Assembly (NCBI GenBank): GCA_013288235.1
Contig: JABDCF010000032.1
Location: 1 to 36,678 of the forward strand
Source: Bacteroidota bacterium
GTDB lineage: Bacteria > Bacteroidota > Bacteroidia > Sphingobacteriales > Sphingobacteriaceae
Reading direction: 5' to 3'
DNA length: 36,678 nucleotides
A program made the translations under genes and the position numbers. This document shows, piece after piece, positions 8,089 to 15,542 of this stretch; the first letter of the stretch is position 1; the number at the start of each line of letters is the position of its first letter. The notes under the pieces are model-generated. The model was not told the origin of the DNA, made no database searches, and saw only the letters and a list, made by a program, of their open reading frames with translations.

Positions 8089-9905
8089 TGGTCCTGAAAT
8101 TTTTAAAGCATAAGTGGCAAAGGGTAACCGCCTGGGTCCTGCTGATACTTACCGCATTAGTTTTGATCCTGGCATTCTTTGTTAACCTGTACTGGTCGCC
8201 AATATTAGCTTCGAAGGTTAAAGAGGTTGTTTTAAAAAGCAGCGATAGTTTATATACCGTTAATTTTTCATCTGCCGAGCTGCACATACTCAGGGGCACT
8301 ATAGTTATTTTTAATATTACCCTAAAGCCGGACACCGCTGTTTATAACCGGCGAAATAAACAACACCTGGCACCCAATAATTTAGTGGAGCTGCATGTAA
8401 AGCGCCTTACTTTATCGCACATCCACCCTTTTAAGCTATACTTTCAGCGCAGATTGGAAATCGGCGAAATAGCGGTAGATGAACCTGTAATAAATGTAAG
8501 TTACCAGCTAAACCATACACGTGATACGGTATTAAAGCAAAATAAAACTGCATGGCAAAAAATTTCAAAAAGCCTTCATTCCATTCATATCGGTACTATT
8601 TTACTGGGTGATGTTAAATTGATGTATAAGGACTACTCCGGCAATAAATTAGCAATTTCGGAATTAAAGGAAATGAACTTGAGTGCCAATGACCTGCTCA
8701 TTGATTCAGCCACCCAAACTGACAGGTCGAGAATGCTTTACTGTAAAGAAATTATTGCTGAATTGAACAACTACACGGCCAATTCGGCAAACAGCTTGTA
8801 CACTTATAAGTTTAACCATCTTAAATTATCAACCCTTACATCCCAGCTGAATATTGAAGGCCTATCTTTAAGGCCTGTTAACACTGGAGAATTCTTTCAC
8901 AAAAGTAACCGCGACAGATTCACCCTGCGGGTCGATTCGATACAGTTAAACCACTTTGATTTTTTAAATTATCATAAATATCGCATAATCAGCGCATCAA
9001 ACCTCATTTTAACCCGGGGGTCCGTTGAAATATTTGGCAACCCCAATCATTTCCAGGATGGCACAGACAAAATAAAGAGTTATCCCAGTGTCGGCCTTTC
9101 TAAAATAAACGCCGATATGAAGATAGACACAGCGTTGGTGCGGCATATCGACGTATTGTACAGCGAATACAACAAGAAGTCGGATAAAACAGGCACCATA
9201 TCTTTTAACAATACAAACGGGCGGTTTTTAAATATAACTACCAACCAGGCCGCTTTACAAAAAAACAATATCAGTGCGGTGCAGCTTACCAGTTATTTTA
9301 TGAACCGGGGCAGGCTTAACCTGGAGGCTGCCTTTAATTTGACTGATAAAAGCAACACCTTTACTTATAAAGGGGCGCTGGGGGTTATGGACCTAAAAAC
9401 GGTAAATACTGCTACTATGCCGTTGAGTATGGTTAAGATAACCTCGGGAACATTAAAGGAATTGAGCTTTGATATTAAAGCCGACGGAACAAAATCACAC
9501 GGCAAAGTTCTTGTGTTATACAATGACCTGAAGGTAGTTATACTGAAAGAAGACACCGTTTTTGATAATTTAAAACGCAGGCCTATCGAATCACTATACG
9601 CAAATTTGTTTATCCTTAAACATAACAATCCCGATGTAGCAAGTGGTATGCCCCGGTCGTTTTATGTTAATGGTATACGGGAGCCCAAAACCCCGTTTTT
9701 TAAATTTATGTGGCAAACCCTGCTTAGCGGAATAAAACCTGCCATTGGTTTAGATAAAAAAACCGAAGATACTATCGTAGCCATGAAGAGTAATAAGGCT
9801 ATAAAAAAACAAAACCGCAAAATAAAAAAAGAAAAAAGGATAAAGCGGCGTGAAGCAAGAAGGGAAAAACGTGTTGAAAGGAAGTTGCTTAAAAATGAGC
9901 CTTAA
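8088..9905 (+). CDS. AsmA-like (DUF748-type) membrane-anchored protein, second of a tandem pair
   Basis: A 605-residue paralogue of the preceding gene. The ATG overlaps the previous TAA by one base (TAATG). The N-terminal helix is at about residues 12-32, then comes WSPILASKVKEVVLKSSDSLY, matching WKPILQQQLKELVIKSSDSLY of its partner. The body is the same beta-rich AsmA-like repeat structure, and the C-terminus repeats KPAIGLDKKTE followed by a very basic tail (about 570-605, rich in KKEKRIKRREARREKR). The pair probably arose by tandem duplication and has diverged widely. The two may form one complex or share a substrate (inference). No enzyme motif was seen. Confidence 0.75.
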   Translation: MVLKFLKHKWQRVTAWVLLILTALVLILAFFVNLYWSPILASKVKEVVLKSSDSLYTVNFSSAELHILRGTIVIFNITLKPDTAVYNRRNKQHLAPNNLVELHVKRLTLSHIHPFKLYFQRRLEIGEIAVDEPVINVSYQLNHTRDTVLKQNKTAWQKISKSLHSIHIGTILLGDVKLMYKDYSGNKLAISELKEMNLSANDLLIDSATQTDRSRMLYCKEIIAELNNYTANSANSLYTYKFNHLKLSTLTSQLNIEGLSLRPVNTGEFFHKSNRDRFTLRVDSIQLNHFDFLNYHKYRIISASNLILTRGSVEIFGNPNHFQDGTDKIKSYPSVGLSKINADMKIDTALVRHIDVLYSEYNKKSDKTGTISFNNTNGRFLNITTNQAALQKNNISAVQLTSYFMNRGRLNLEAAFNLTDKSNTFTYKGALGVMDLKTVNTATMPLSMVKITSGTLKELSFDIKADGTKSHGKVLVLYNDLKVVILKEDTVFDNLKRRPIESLYANLFILKHNNPDVASGMPRSFYVNGIREPKTPFFKFMWQTLLSGIKPAIGLDKKTEDTIVAMKSNKAIKKQNRKIKKEKRIKRREARREKRVERKLLKNEP

Positions 9906-10034
9906 GTCCGAAGTCAGGAGGGAAGAAAATCTAAATGTTCATTTTAACCTTTTAATTTTCTGGTGCTGGCATACCATAGCATGCACACCAACCAGCAAAA
10001 GATAATCATGTTCAGGCTTTGAGAAAAATTTATC

Positions 10035-10042
10035 TAAATTTG
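10035..10042 (+). promoter_or_regulatory. Candidate promoter -7 box of the toxin-antitoxin operon
   Basis: TAAATTTG matches the TAnnTTTG consensus and lies 36 bases before the antitoxin ATG. A -33 TTG at the usual spacing was not found. A perfect 10-base palindrome, TGTCATGACA (10074-10083), covers the antitoxin start codon and could be an operator, since such operons are usually repressed by their own antitoxin. Confidence 0.4.
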
Positions 10043-10077
10043 TATAAAACTGTTGGGTAAAATCCCTCAAAAATGTC

Positions 10078-10278
10078 ATGACAACTTTAACCATACAAAT
10101 ACCAGATAAAGACAGGGACTTGTTTGAGAAACTTGCGAAAAGGCTTAATGTTAAAATCATTAACGTGGTTGAAGCAGATGCGCAACCAAATAGCACTACA
10201 AAAAAGGCTATTGCCGATGCCCGGTCGGGAAAGACCAAAAAGATCGAAAACCTTGATGTATTCTTCAAAAGCCTTTAA
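10078..10278 (+). CDS. Antitoxin of a YafQ-type toxin-antitoxin pair
   Basis: A 66-residue protein, MTTLTIQIPDKDRDLFEKLA and onward. The start has the beta-strand/helix pattern of small DNA-binding antitoxins (ribbon-helix-helix or RelB/DUF2683-like). The C-terminal part is charged and probably disordered until bound to toxin, ending ENLDVFFKSL. The stop overlaps the toxin ATG by one base. The role rests mainly on the toxin next to it: the antitoxin would block the ribonuclease and repress the operon. The subfamily cannot be fixed by eye. Confidence 0.8.
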   Translation: MTTLTIQIPDKDRDLFEKLAKRLNVKIINVVEADAQPNSTTKKAIADARSGKTKKIENLDVFFKSL

Positions 10279-10562
10279 TGTACATTTTAAGTTTCACCAA
10301 TAGGTTTGAAAAAGATTTAAAGCTGATCAAGAAGCGATCTTTAAAAGACCTTAGCCTTATTCATGATTTTCTCAAAAACGAATTGGCAATAAAAGGTGCA
10401 ACTGGCCTTCCTTCAAAATTTCACGCTCATAAATTATCCGGTAATTATAAAGACAATTGGGAATGCCATGTTAAGGGGGATTTATTGATTATATGGATCG
10501 CAATTACCGCAGAAAACGAAATCATATTGGTAAGGGCAGGCAGTCATTCGGATCTTTTCTGA
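10278..10562 (+). CDS. YafQ-family mRNA interferase toxin
   Basis: A 94-residue member of the RelE/ParE superfamily, closest in motifs to YafQ, which cleaves mRNA in the ribosomal A site. Conserved elements are visible: FEKDLKLIKKR near the N-terminus, HKLSGNYKDNWECHV (51-65), GDLLIIW (67-73) and a C-terminal RAGSHSDLF (86-94). His51, His64, Asp68 and His90 line up with the histidines and aspartate needed in E. coli YafQ (from family knowledge), so the toxin should be active. It is coupled to the antitoxin by TAATG. No other accessory genes are next to it, so this looks like a solitary chromosomal module between housekeeping genes. Confidence 0.88.
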   Translation: MYILSFTNRFEKDLKLIKKRSLKDLSLIHDFLKNELAIKGATGLPSKFHAHKLSGNYKDNWECHVKGDLLIIWIAITAENEIILVRAGSHSDLF

Positions 10563-10612
10563 GGGACAGGATTACCTACTGCCAAAGTAAACAGAGGGCC
10601 ATTCTTATAAAC

Positions 10613-10634
10613 TGACACTCGCTAAACAGTGTCA
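10613..10634 (+). promoter_or_regulatory. Perfect hairpin/palindrome upstream of map
   Basis: TGACACT (10613-10619) and AGTGTCA (10628-10634) form a perfect 7-bp inverted repeat with an 8-base centre. It has no T-run, so it is not a standard terminator. It ends 14 bases before the candidate map -7 box, where a repressor or activator could bind. Function is inferred only. Confidence 0.35.
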
Positions 10635-10647
10635 ATATATTAATAGT

Positions 10648-10655
10648 TAATTTTG
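10648..10655 (+). promoter_or_regulatory. Candidate Bacteroidota -7 box of the map promoter
   Basis: TAATTTTG matches TAnnTTTG and lies 20 bases before the map ATG. It would give a leader of about 15 bases. No good -33 element was seen. Confidence 0.45.
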
Positions 10656-10675
10656 CTACAGATAAAAATTCCAAC

Positions 10676-11440
10676 ATGTCTATAACTACGGAAAACGAAA
10701 TAATTGGGATGCAGCGGGCCAGTGATGCTGTAGCTATCACGCTTAAAAAGATGCGGGAGTATGCTAAACCGGGTATTTCCACAAAGGAACTTGACGAATA
10801 CGGCGGCGAATTGCTGGCGACTTTTGGCGCATTTTCTGCACCTGCATTAACCTACCAGTTCCCGGGATATACTTGTATAAGCATTAATGGCGAGGTAGCG
10901 CACGGCATGCCATCGGCCGGTAAAATCCTTAAAGACGGCGACCTGGTAAATATCGACGTATCGGCAGAATTAAATGGTTACTGGGCCGATAACGGTGGAT
11001 CCTTTGTGTTAGGACAGGACATCTACGGCCATGGCAAACTGGTAGAAACATCAAAAGAGATATTAAAAAAAGCCATCAGCAACGTTAAGGGTGGTGTCAG
11101 GATATCGGAGATCGGCAAATTGATAGAAACTGAAGCAAAAAAAGCCGGCTACACGGTAATCAAAAACCTCACTGGGCATGGTGTTGGCCGCAGTTTGCAC
11201 GAGGAGCCCCATGAGATTGCCAATTACTACGACAGGTATAATACCGAACGTTTTAAAAAGAATTCGGTAGTAGCGATAGAGACATTCATTTCAACACGGT
11301 CGACCATTGCCGAAACACAAGCCGACGGCTGGACGCTAACTGGCAATAAAGGTGGTTTTGTTGCGCAGCACGAGCACACCATTATGGTAACCAGTGCTGA
11401 GCCGATGATTTTTACAGCGGGGAATAGGATTTGGGATTGA
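10676..11440 (+). CDS. map: Type I methionine aminopeptidase
   Basis: Removes the N-terminal methionine of new proteins in the cytosol. The 254-residue length fits type Ia enzymes without extra domains. The five metal ligands are in place: Asp94 and Asp105 (NIDVSAELNGYWAD), His168 (TGHGVGR), Glu202 (AIETF) and Glu233 (HEHTI). The substrate-side His is at 76 (VAHGMPS). Bacteroidota often carry one map in the ribosomal-protein cluster. This copy lies outside that context, next to a toxin-antitoxin pair, so it may be a second paralogue (inference). It has its own candidate promoter. The group II intron insertion begins 98 bases after its stop and does not touch the gene. Confidence 0.93.
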   Translation: MSITTENEIIGMQRASDAVAITLKKMREYAKPGISTKELDEYGGELLATFGAFSAPALTYQFPGYTCISINGEVAHGMPSAGKILKDGDLVNIDVSAELNGYWADNGGSFVLGQDIYGHGKLVETSKEILKKAISNVKGGVRISEIGKLIETEAKKAGYTVIKNLTGHGVGRSLHEEPHEIANYYDRYNTERFKKNSVVAIETFISTRSTIAETQADGWTLTGNKGGFVAQHEHTIMVTSAEPMIFTAGNRIWD

Positions 11441-11538
11441 TGCTTTAAATAATCTCAAAACCAAATGTGCTAAACAAAAGGCTCGAGAATTTTTTGATTA
11501 ATATCACCCTGACCAGCTCCGCAGAGCCCCGTTGGAGA

Positions 11539-11578
11539 GTCGAGTAGGCAAGGGCATTTCAGCCCAAGCCTCTCACAG
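11539..11578 (-). ncRNA. End of outer intron: last base of domain V plus domain VI
   Basis: Minus strand, C then TGTGAGAGGCTTGGGC and on to CCTACTCGAC. The helix GGGC/GCCC with loop TGAAAT, extended by GGC/GCC, and the A at -7 in CTACTCGAC are typical of domain VI. It is separated from the rest of its intron by 1952 nt of inserted intron. Confidence 0.82.
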
Positions 11579-11693
11579 GTAGGGTCGAGGACTGGCGCAC
11601 CGATCTACACTATTTGTTTGTTAATAATTGTTTATTTATGTTTCCAGTCCCCGCCGCGTCAAACGCAGCGTGCGCATTTAACGCACTGCGCTT
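11579..11693 (-). ncRNA. Domains V and VI of the inner intron
   Basis: Domain V is 11661-11693 on the minus strand: lower stem AAGCGCA/TGCGTTT with AGC at positions 2-4 (catalytic triad), a two-base bulge GC on the 3' side, and upper stem GTGCG/CGCAC. The loop is 7 bases, or 5 if a T.G pair forms, rather than a GNRA tetraloop. Domain VI follows, with GGACTGG (11644-11650 complement) pairing with CCAGTCC (11589-11595 complement) and a large AT-rich loop, then CGACCCTAC at the 3' end. Confidence 0.7.
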
Positions 11694-11726
11694 ACCTAAT
11701 GACTTCTCATCAAGGCTTATAGCCTA

Positions 11727-13019
11727 TCATGTCGGGGCCACTTTCCTTACGGATACTTTAAAGTCGTCGTATATTTTATACATACCATAAAGTTCCTTCG
11801 TACTCCATCGCGTCCAACCGAAACCCTGTCTTCCCTTGGCTCTCATTAAGTGCCGGCGGATCTTCTTGGTTAACCAATCTTTTACATATCCAAAGGTTTT
11901 AGCGGAATGCCCTATCTTGAAATAGTTCACCCAGCCTCTCAATATTGGATTTATCAAGTCCCTTACCCTTGTTAGCGGTTCAGAGTTATGCCTCCTGAAT
12001 ACATCTTTGATTTTCTCCAGCACTTTTGTCCTTGCCTCCATTTTGGGTTGATAGTTTACCCGCCATTTCTTAGTCTTCGTCCATAGTCGCCTAAAGTCGA
12101 AGCCCAGAAAGCTGAAGCTTTCTCCCTTGGTCAAGTCCAGTTGTTTGGTCTTTTCTTCATTAATGTGTACCTGCAATTTGTCCAGTTCTTCCCTTAGCCT
12201 TTTGTTTACCCCTTTCCACAGCCAGTCCCACTTTGGGTGTCCGTCTACTAAGATCACGGCATCATCAGCGTAACGGGCGTATTCCAGATGGATGTATTTC
12301 CCTTCACGGGTTGCTTCTTTCGCCTTTTCGAGCATTTTATCTACTTCATTGAGGTAGATATTGCTTAATAAGGGTGAAAGCACTGAACCTTGTGGGACAC
12401 CCTCTTTGCCTCCTGCTTTTAGCATTTGCTTTAACAGTCGCATAAGCTGGTCATCTGCAATCCGTTCTGCTACCTTACCCAGTAGAATGTGATGCTTCAC
12501 TGTATCAAAATATGCACGCAGGTCTAAATCGATTACCCTTGTCTTTTCTTTAACCACAGCTTCGGCAACCCGTTCTACCGCCTGATGGGCTGTTCGTTTT
12601 GGGCGGTATCCGTAAGAACCATCCTGAAAGTCTGTCTCAAATATCGGTTCCATAATCAGCTTAACTGCTCCCTGTACCACCCGGTCTTTGATTGTGGCGA
12701 TACCGAGCTTACGGGTTTTACCGTTTGCTTTTGGTATTTCCTTGATCCTGTTCCTTGATGGCTGGTAAGAGCCTTCGATCAGTTCTTGTCGTATGTCCGT
12801 TAGAAAGCTTTCCACCCCTGATTGTTCGATATCATCAAAGGTCATCCCATCTATTCCCGGTGCTCCGTTGTTCCTTTTGACCATCTGATATGATTCTTCC
12901 AGTGTGTTTTGCTTGCATACGTGTACATACATACCCCAGAAGCGGTGGGCTTTATCAGCCTTCGCCTTGATGTATATCTTCCTCCTCAGTTCCTGCATTG
13001 TAATGGACGTTTTTATCAT
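11727..13019 (-). CDS. Group II intron reverse transcriptase/maturase (inner intron)
   Basis: A 430-residue LtrA-type protein that would help splice its own intron and reverse-transcribe it during mobility. Seen in order: RT-0 region around NNGAPGIDGMTF (50-61), IPKANGKTRKLGI (95-107), GSYGYRP (134-140), active-site Asp in VIDLDLRAYFD (162-172), PQGSVLSPLLSNIYL (209-223), YADD (250-253), FLGFDFRR (304-311), then the maturase X domain (about 350-425, NPILRGWVNYFKIG). No HNH endonuclease domain follows, so target priming would use a nick from another source such as a replication fork (family knowledge). The frame is complete and lies in domain IV position, upstream of domain V. Confidence 0.95.
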   Translation of the reverse strand: MIKTSITMQELRRKIYIKAKADKAHRFWGMYVHVCKQNTLEESYQMVKRNNGAPGIDGMTFDDIEQSGVESFLTDIRQELIEGSYQPSRNRIKEIPKANGKTRKLGIATIKDRVVQGAVKLIMEPIFETDFQDGSYGYRPKRTAHQAVERVAEAVVKEKTRVIDLDLRAYFDTVKHHILLGKVAERIADDQLMRLLKQMLKAGGKEGVPQGSVLSPLLSNIYLNEVDKMLEKAKEATREGKYIHLEYARYADDAVILVDGHPKWDWLWKGVNKRLREELDKLQVHINEEKTKQLDLTKGESFSFLGFDFRRLWTKTKKWRVNYQPKMEARTKVLEKIKDVFRRHNSEPLTRVRDLINPILRGWVNYFKIGHSAKTFGYVKDWLTKKIRRHLMRAKGRQGFGWTRWSTKELYGMYKIYDDFKVSVRKVAPT

Positions 13020-13530
13020 TTTCGTCTTTGCCTCTCGTTTTTGTTAGAAGAATTACCATTAGTAAGGAGACTTCGCTCCATTCCCATTACGGAACTTCCT
13101 TGCTACTATTCTCCTGTCCGACTCCCTCTCATCTTCAGTTCATTTCCTTCTTCAGTTATAGAACTTGTCTTGCTCCGGGCATTTCTGCCTGGGATGAGGA
13201 GGGTCTCTCCAGTTGCGTAACTTATCCTTGTTATCATGCTGCTGCTACCACCCCGCCAATGTGTTTTTCCGTCTCAGCCAGTTTCGGAAAAACATGCTGC
13301 CTTCGCTATTCGGTTATTAGCTCGGCCTTTTGGTTTTGATCACTTTCGAGGCTACTTCTGCATTCATTTTCATTGCGGCCTGATAACTTGCATAACCTGC
13401 TGTACAGGTTACTTTTCAATGAGCTTCATGAATTTCATTTCTTCCACCCATGTCATTTAGCTACAGCGCTTTGACTTTTACGCTGATGGGACTTGCACCC
13501 ATTGGATATGTCCACCTTTGCTGGACGCAC
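13020..13530 (-). ncRNA. 5' RNA domains of the inner intron
   Basis: This 511-base stretch has no gene on either strand that I can support. It runs from the GTGCG intron start to the maturase ATG and should fold as domains I-III and the base of domain IV. Visible pieces are the 5' hairpin GTCC/GGAC, GGGTGCAAGTCCC (typical of domain I), and a perfect 7-bp stem TAACCTG/CAGGTTA. Details of the fold need a covariance model. Confidence 0.65.
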
Positions 13531-13563
13531 AACCGTACGTGAAGCTCTCGCTTCATACGGCTC
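13531..13563 (-). ncRNA. Domain V of the outer intron, nucleotides 1-33
   Basis: On the minus strand GAGCCGTATGAAGCGAGAGC leads into TTCACGTACGGTT. Lower stem GAGCCGTA with TACGGTT(C), two-base CG bulge, upper stem TGAAGC/GCTTCA, GAGA tetraloop and AGC catalytic triad all match canonical domain V. Base 34, the C that pairs with G1, is missing here and is found at 11578, on the far side of the inner intron. Confidence 0.92.
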
Positions 13564-13574
13564 TTGTTATCCAA

Positions 13575-14807
13575 TCAATATATTATTCCTAATCGCCAGT
13601 GATAGAACATCTTTGCATGTTGAGCCTGTATTGCCTTATACTTGACATAAACCGACTTCTTTGTTCGTAGCTTGTATTTATTCTTCAGCCACTTGCGTAT
13701 CAGTTCATTCAGGTATTGGAAGACTTCTAATGCTTCATGTCTATTGAACCTGGTGTAGTAATTAACCCATCCTCGTATTTTGGGATTTAAGTCTGCCGCA
13801 AACGATTCTAATACCCGTTCGCTCCACCTTGGTTTGAATATGCTTCTGATCCCTTCCCTGATGCTTGTCTTTGCTGTTTGACTGATTGCTCATCCGAATA
13901 CCTGAAATACACCTTTTCTGCCAAACTTGTCTTGCATTGCCCGGAGGTGAAAGCTGTAACCTAAGAATGTGAAGCTTTCGTGTTCATGTTCACCTTTTCT
14001 CTGGTAGTTCTTACAGTATACTATTTTTGTCTTTTCCGGGTGCAGCGTTAATTCTGCAATCCTCATCCTTTCCCTTAGTCGCTTAAGTAACTGTTCGGCT
14101 TCCTCCTTACTGCTGCAGTGTATGACTACGTCATCGGCATAACGTTCGAATGGGTTTCCCGGATTTTCTTTGTCCATCCACTTGTCGAACGCATGGTGCA
14201 GGTACAGATTGGCCAGTAACGGACTAATTACGCCGCCTTGCGGGGTGCCTTTTGTTCTTGCTACTATGCTTCCGTCTTCCTGCTCAACTCCTGCCTTTAA
14301 CCATCTTTCTGCATAAAGTAATACAAACTTTTCCTTCGTGTGATGTCCCAATAACTGCATCAGCATGTCATGGTTGATGTTATCAAAGAACCCTTTTATG
14401 TCCACGTCCACCACCCATCCATATTTAATACAGTTTTCATGGCATTGGGTTAACGCATCATGCGCACTCTTGCCCGGCCTGTATCCAAATGTACTGGGAT
14501 GAAAGATGTTTTCCATCATGGGTTCCAGATAGTCTTTTACTACTCCCTGTGCAATACGGTCGCTCACCGTTGGAATGCCCAATGGTCTCAACCCTCCTTG
14601 TTTCTTGGGTATAAATACGGTGCGTACAGCTGGTGGGAAATAGCTGCCCGACGTCATGCGATTCCAGATTTTGTACAGGTTACTGTTCCGTTTTGCATTG
14701 AACATTTCTATGCTTTCACGGTCATTTCCTGCACCTCCCTGCTTCGCAATCACTTTCAGATAACTCTCCCATACCATCCGTTTGCTTACCGGTAATGATT
14801 TTGCCAT
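13575..14807 (-). pseudogene. Group II intron reverse transcriptase/maturase of the outer intron, broken by an in-frame TGA
   Basis: The frame from 14807 codes an RT with FIPKKQGGLRPLGIPTV (65-81), STFGYRPGKSAHDA (105-118), VVDVDIKGFFDNI (132-144), PQGGVISPLLANLYL (189-203) and YADD (223-226). Codon 306 (13892-13890) is TGA. Translation continued in the same frame gives AISQTAKTSIREGIRSIFK, NPKIRGWVNYYTRFNRHEAL and ends HWRLGIIY at a TGA (13577-13575), which is clearly the maturase X domain. The intact protein would be 410 residues. The truncated 305-residue form keeps the RT palm but lacks the thumb and X domain needed for maturase action. It could be a true nonsense mutation, a sequencing error, or, less likely, readthrough. 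No endonuclease domain was seen. Confidence 0.88.
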
Positions 14808-15360
14808 TTTCTTTCTTAATCATCCCCCATTTATCATGGGGTTGTTACTAAATACTTTGACTGGATAACCTGAACTCTTCGCTCCTTTCCGCTTTCACGG
14901 TCTATCGTCACTACTACAGTCCAGTCCGCCACTCCGTTGCGCTTCGGCTCCCTTCGGGTTACCTTGTTGCTTTTATCTGGCAACTCATCACAACGGCAGC
15001 TTCTCACGTTCCATATAAAAGCCTGTGTAAAGCTCCTGCCGCCTTAATGCCGGTTGACCCGTAACCAGTATGCCAGTTTTTCCGTTACGGTCTGTCCTAT
15101 CGGTGCAGGGACTCCAATAGTTTCGTCAACAAGTTGTCTTTTCGACATGTCATCAACGGTTCACTTACGTTCAGCTTCTTTACACTTACCTGATATCGTC
15201 TTTACGATACCTTTTCTCTAAACGTTCAGCACCATACCTTTTGGATACAGCACCTTTAGACGGTTTACACACTCCAACTGGGTGGCGTATGTGAAGGGCC
15301 TACCTTCATCTTTTATACAACATTGAAAAGAACTATCCTTTCTTTTCATTCGTGACACAC
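14808..15360 (-). ncRNA. 5' RNA domains of the outer intron
   Basis: A 553-base stretch with no supported protein gene. It runs on the minus strand from the proposed intron start GTGTGTCACG to the maturase ATG and should hold domains I-III and the start of domain IV. The size and position match other ORF-bearing group II introns. I have not derived the fold, and the 5' end could be off by a few bases. Confidence 0.6.
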
Positions 15361-15436
15361 CCCTGCGAGGACAGAAGAAAATCTAAAAAATCTAAATGTC
15401 ATTTTCCCCTTTTTATAGAACTGATCCTGTACAATC

Positions 15437-15466
15437 CAAAACCGCACAGCCTCACGTCCGGTTTTG
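15437..15466 (+). other. Perfect 8-bp hairpin upstream of the AraC-permease gene
   Basis: CAAAACCG (15437-15444) and CGGTTTTG (15459-15466) enclose 14 bases. A T-rich run starts about ten bases later (15475-15481), so it may be a terminator read on the plus strand. The inner part CTCACGTCCGGTTTTG also loosely recalls the 3' half of a group II domain V, so a relic of an older plus-strand intron is possible. Neither reading is firm. Confidence 0.3.
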
Positions 15467-15542
15467 TTACAATACTTTTTTCAAATATTATATAATTCTC
15501 TATATGTCAATACATTAGTAATTTGGAACAGCTATTGAGGCT

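Larger units (their letters stand above)
11579..13530 (-). mobile_element. Inner group II intron inserted in domain V of the outer intron
   Basis: Minus strand, 1952 nt. It begins GTGCGTCCAGCAAAGG (the GUGYG rule, followed by a small GTCC/GGAC hairpin as in other bacterial introns) and ends CGACCCTAC, with an A seven bases from the end. It contains an intact maturase and its own domain V (11661-11693). The left junction is ...GTACGGTT and the right junction CTGTGAGAGG. Joining them restores the outer domain V ending GGTTC. I did not identify the exon-binding sites with certainty: an AACCG in the 5' region could pair with the CGGTT at the junction. Confidence 0.85.
11539..15360 (-). mobile_element. 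Outer group II intron, interrupted by a second group II intron (twintron)
   Basis: Minus strand. The 5' end is at 15360 (GTGTGTCACG, fitting the GUGYG start) and the 3' end at 11539 (CCTACTCGAC, ending in AY with an A seven bases from the end as likely branch point). Parts in order are the 5' RNA domains (15360-14808), the maturase frame (14807-13575, broken by one stop), domain V (13563-13531), the inner intron (13530-11579), the last base of domain V and domain VI (11578-11539). Without the inner intron it is 1870 nt, a normal size. The 5' boundary is less certain than the 3' boundary. It sits antisense between map and the AraC-permease gene and interrupts no visible gene. Confidence 0.82.

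Noticed and set aside
9939..10268. Minus-strand open frame opposite the antitoxin
   Set aside because: Shadow of the antitoxin gene in low-complexity sequence. The coupled plus-strand pair is far better supported.
12909..13460. Three plus-strand open frames over the inner intron 5' region
   Set aside because: They lie antisense to structured intron RNA, overlap one another and match no family pattern.
11539..15360. Two independent introns side by side, or a retron or diversity-generating element
   Set aside because: Only one full domain V-VI pair fits each intron when nested, and a side-by-side model leaves the outer domain V without its C34 and domain VI. No msr/msd, template repeat or variable region was found.
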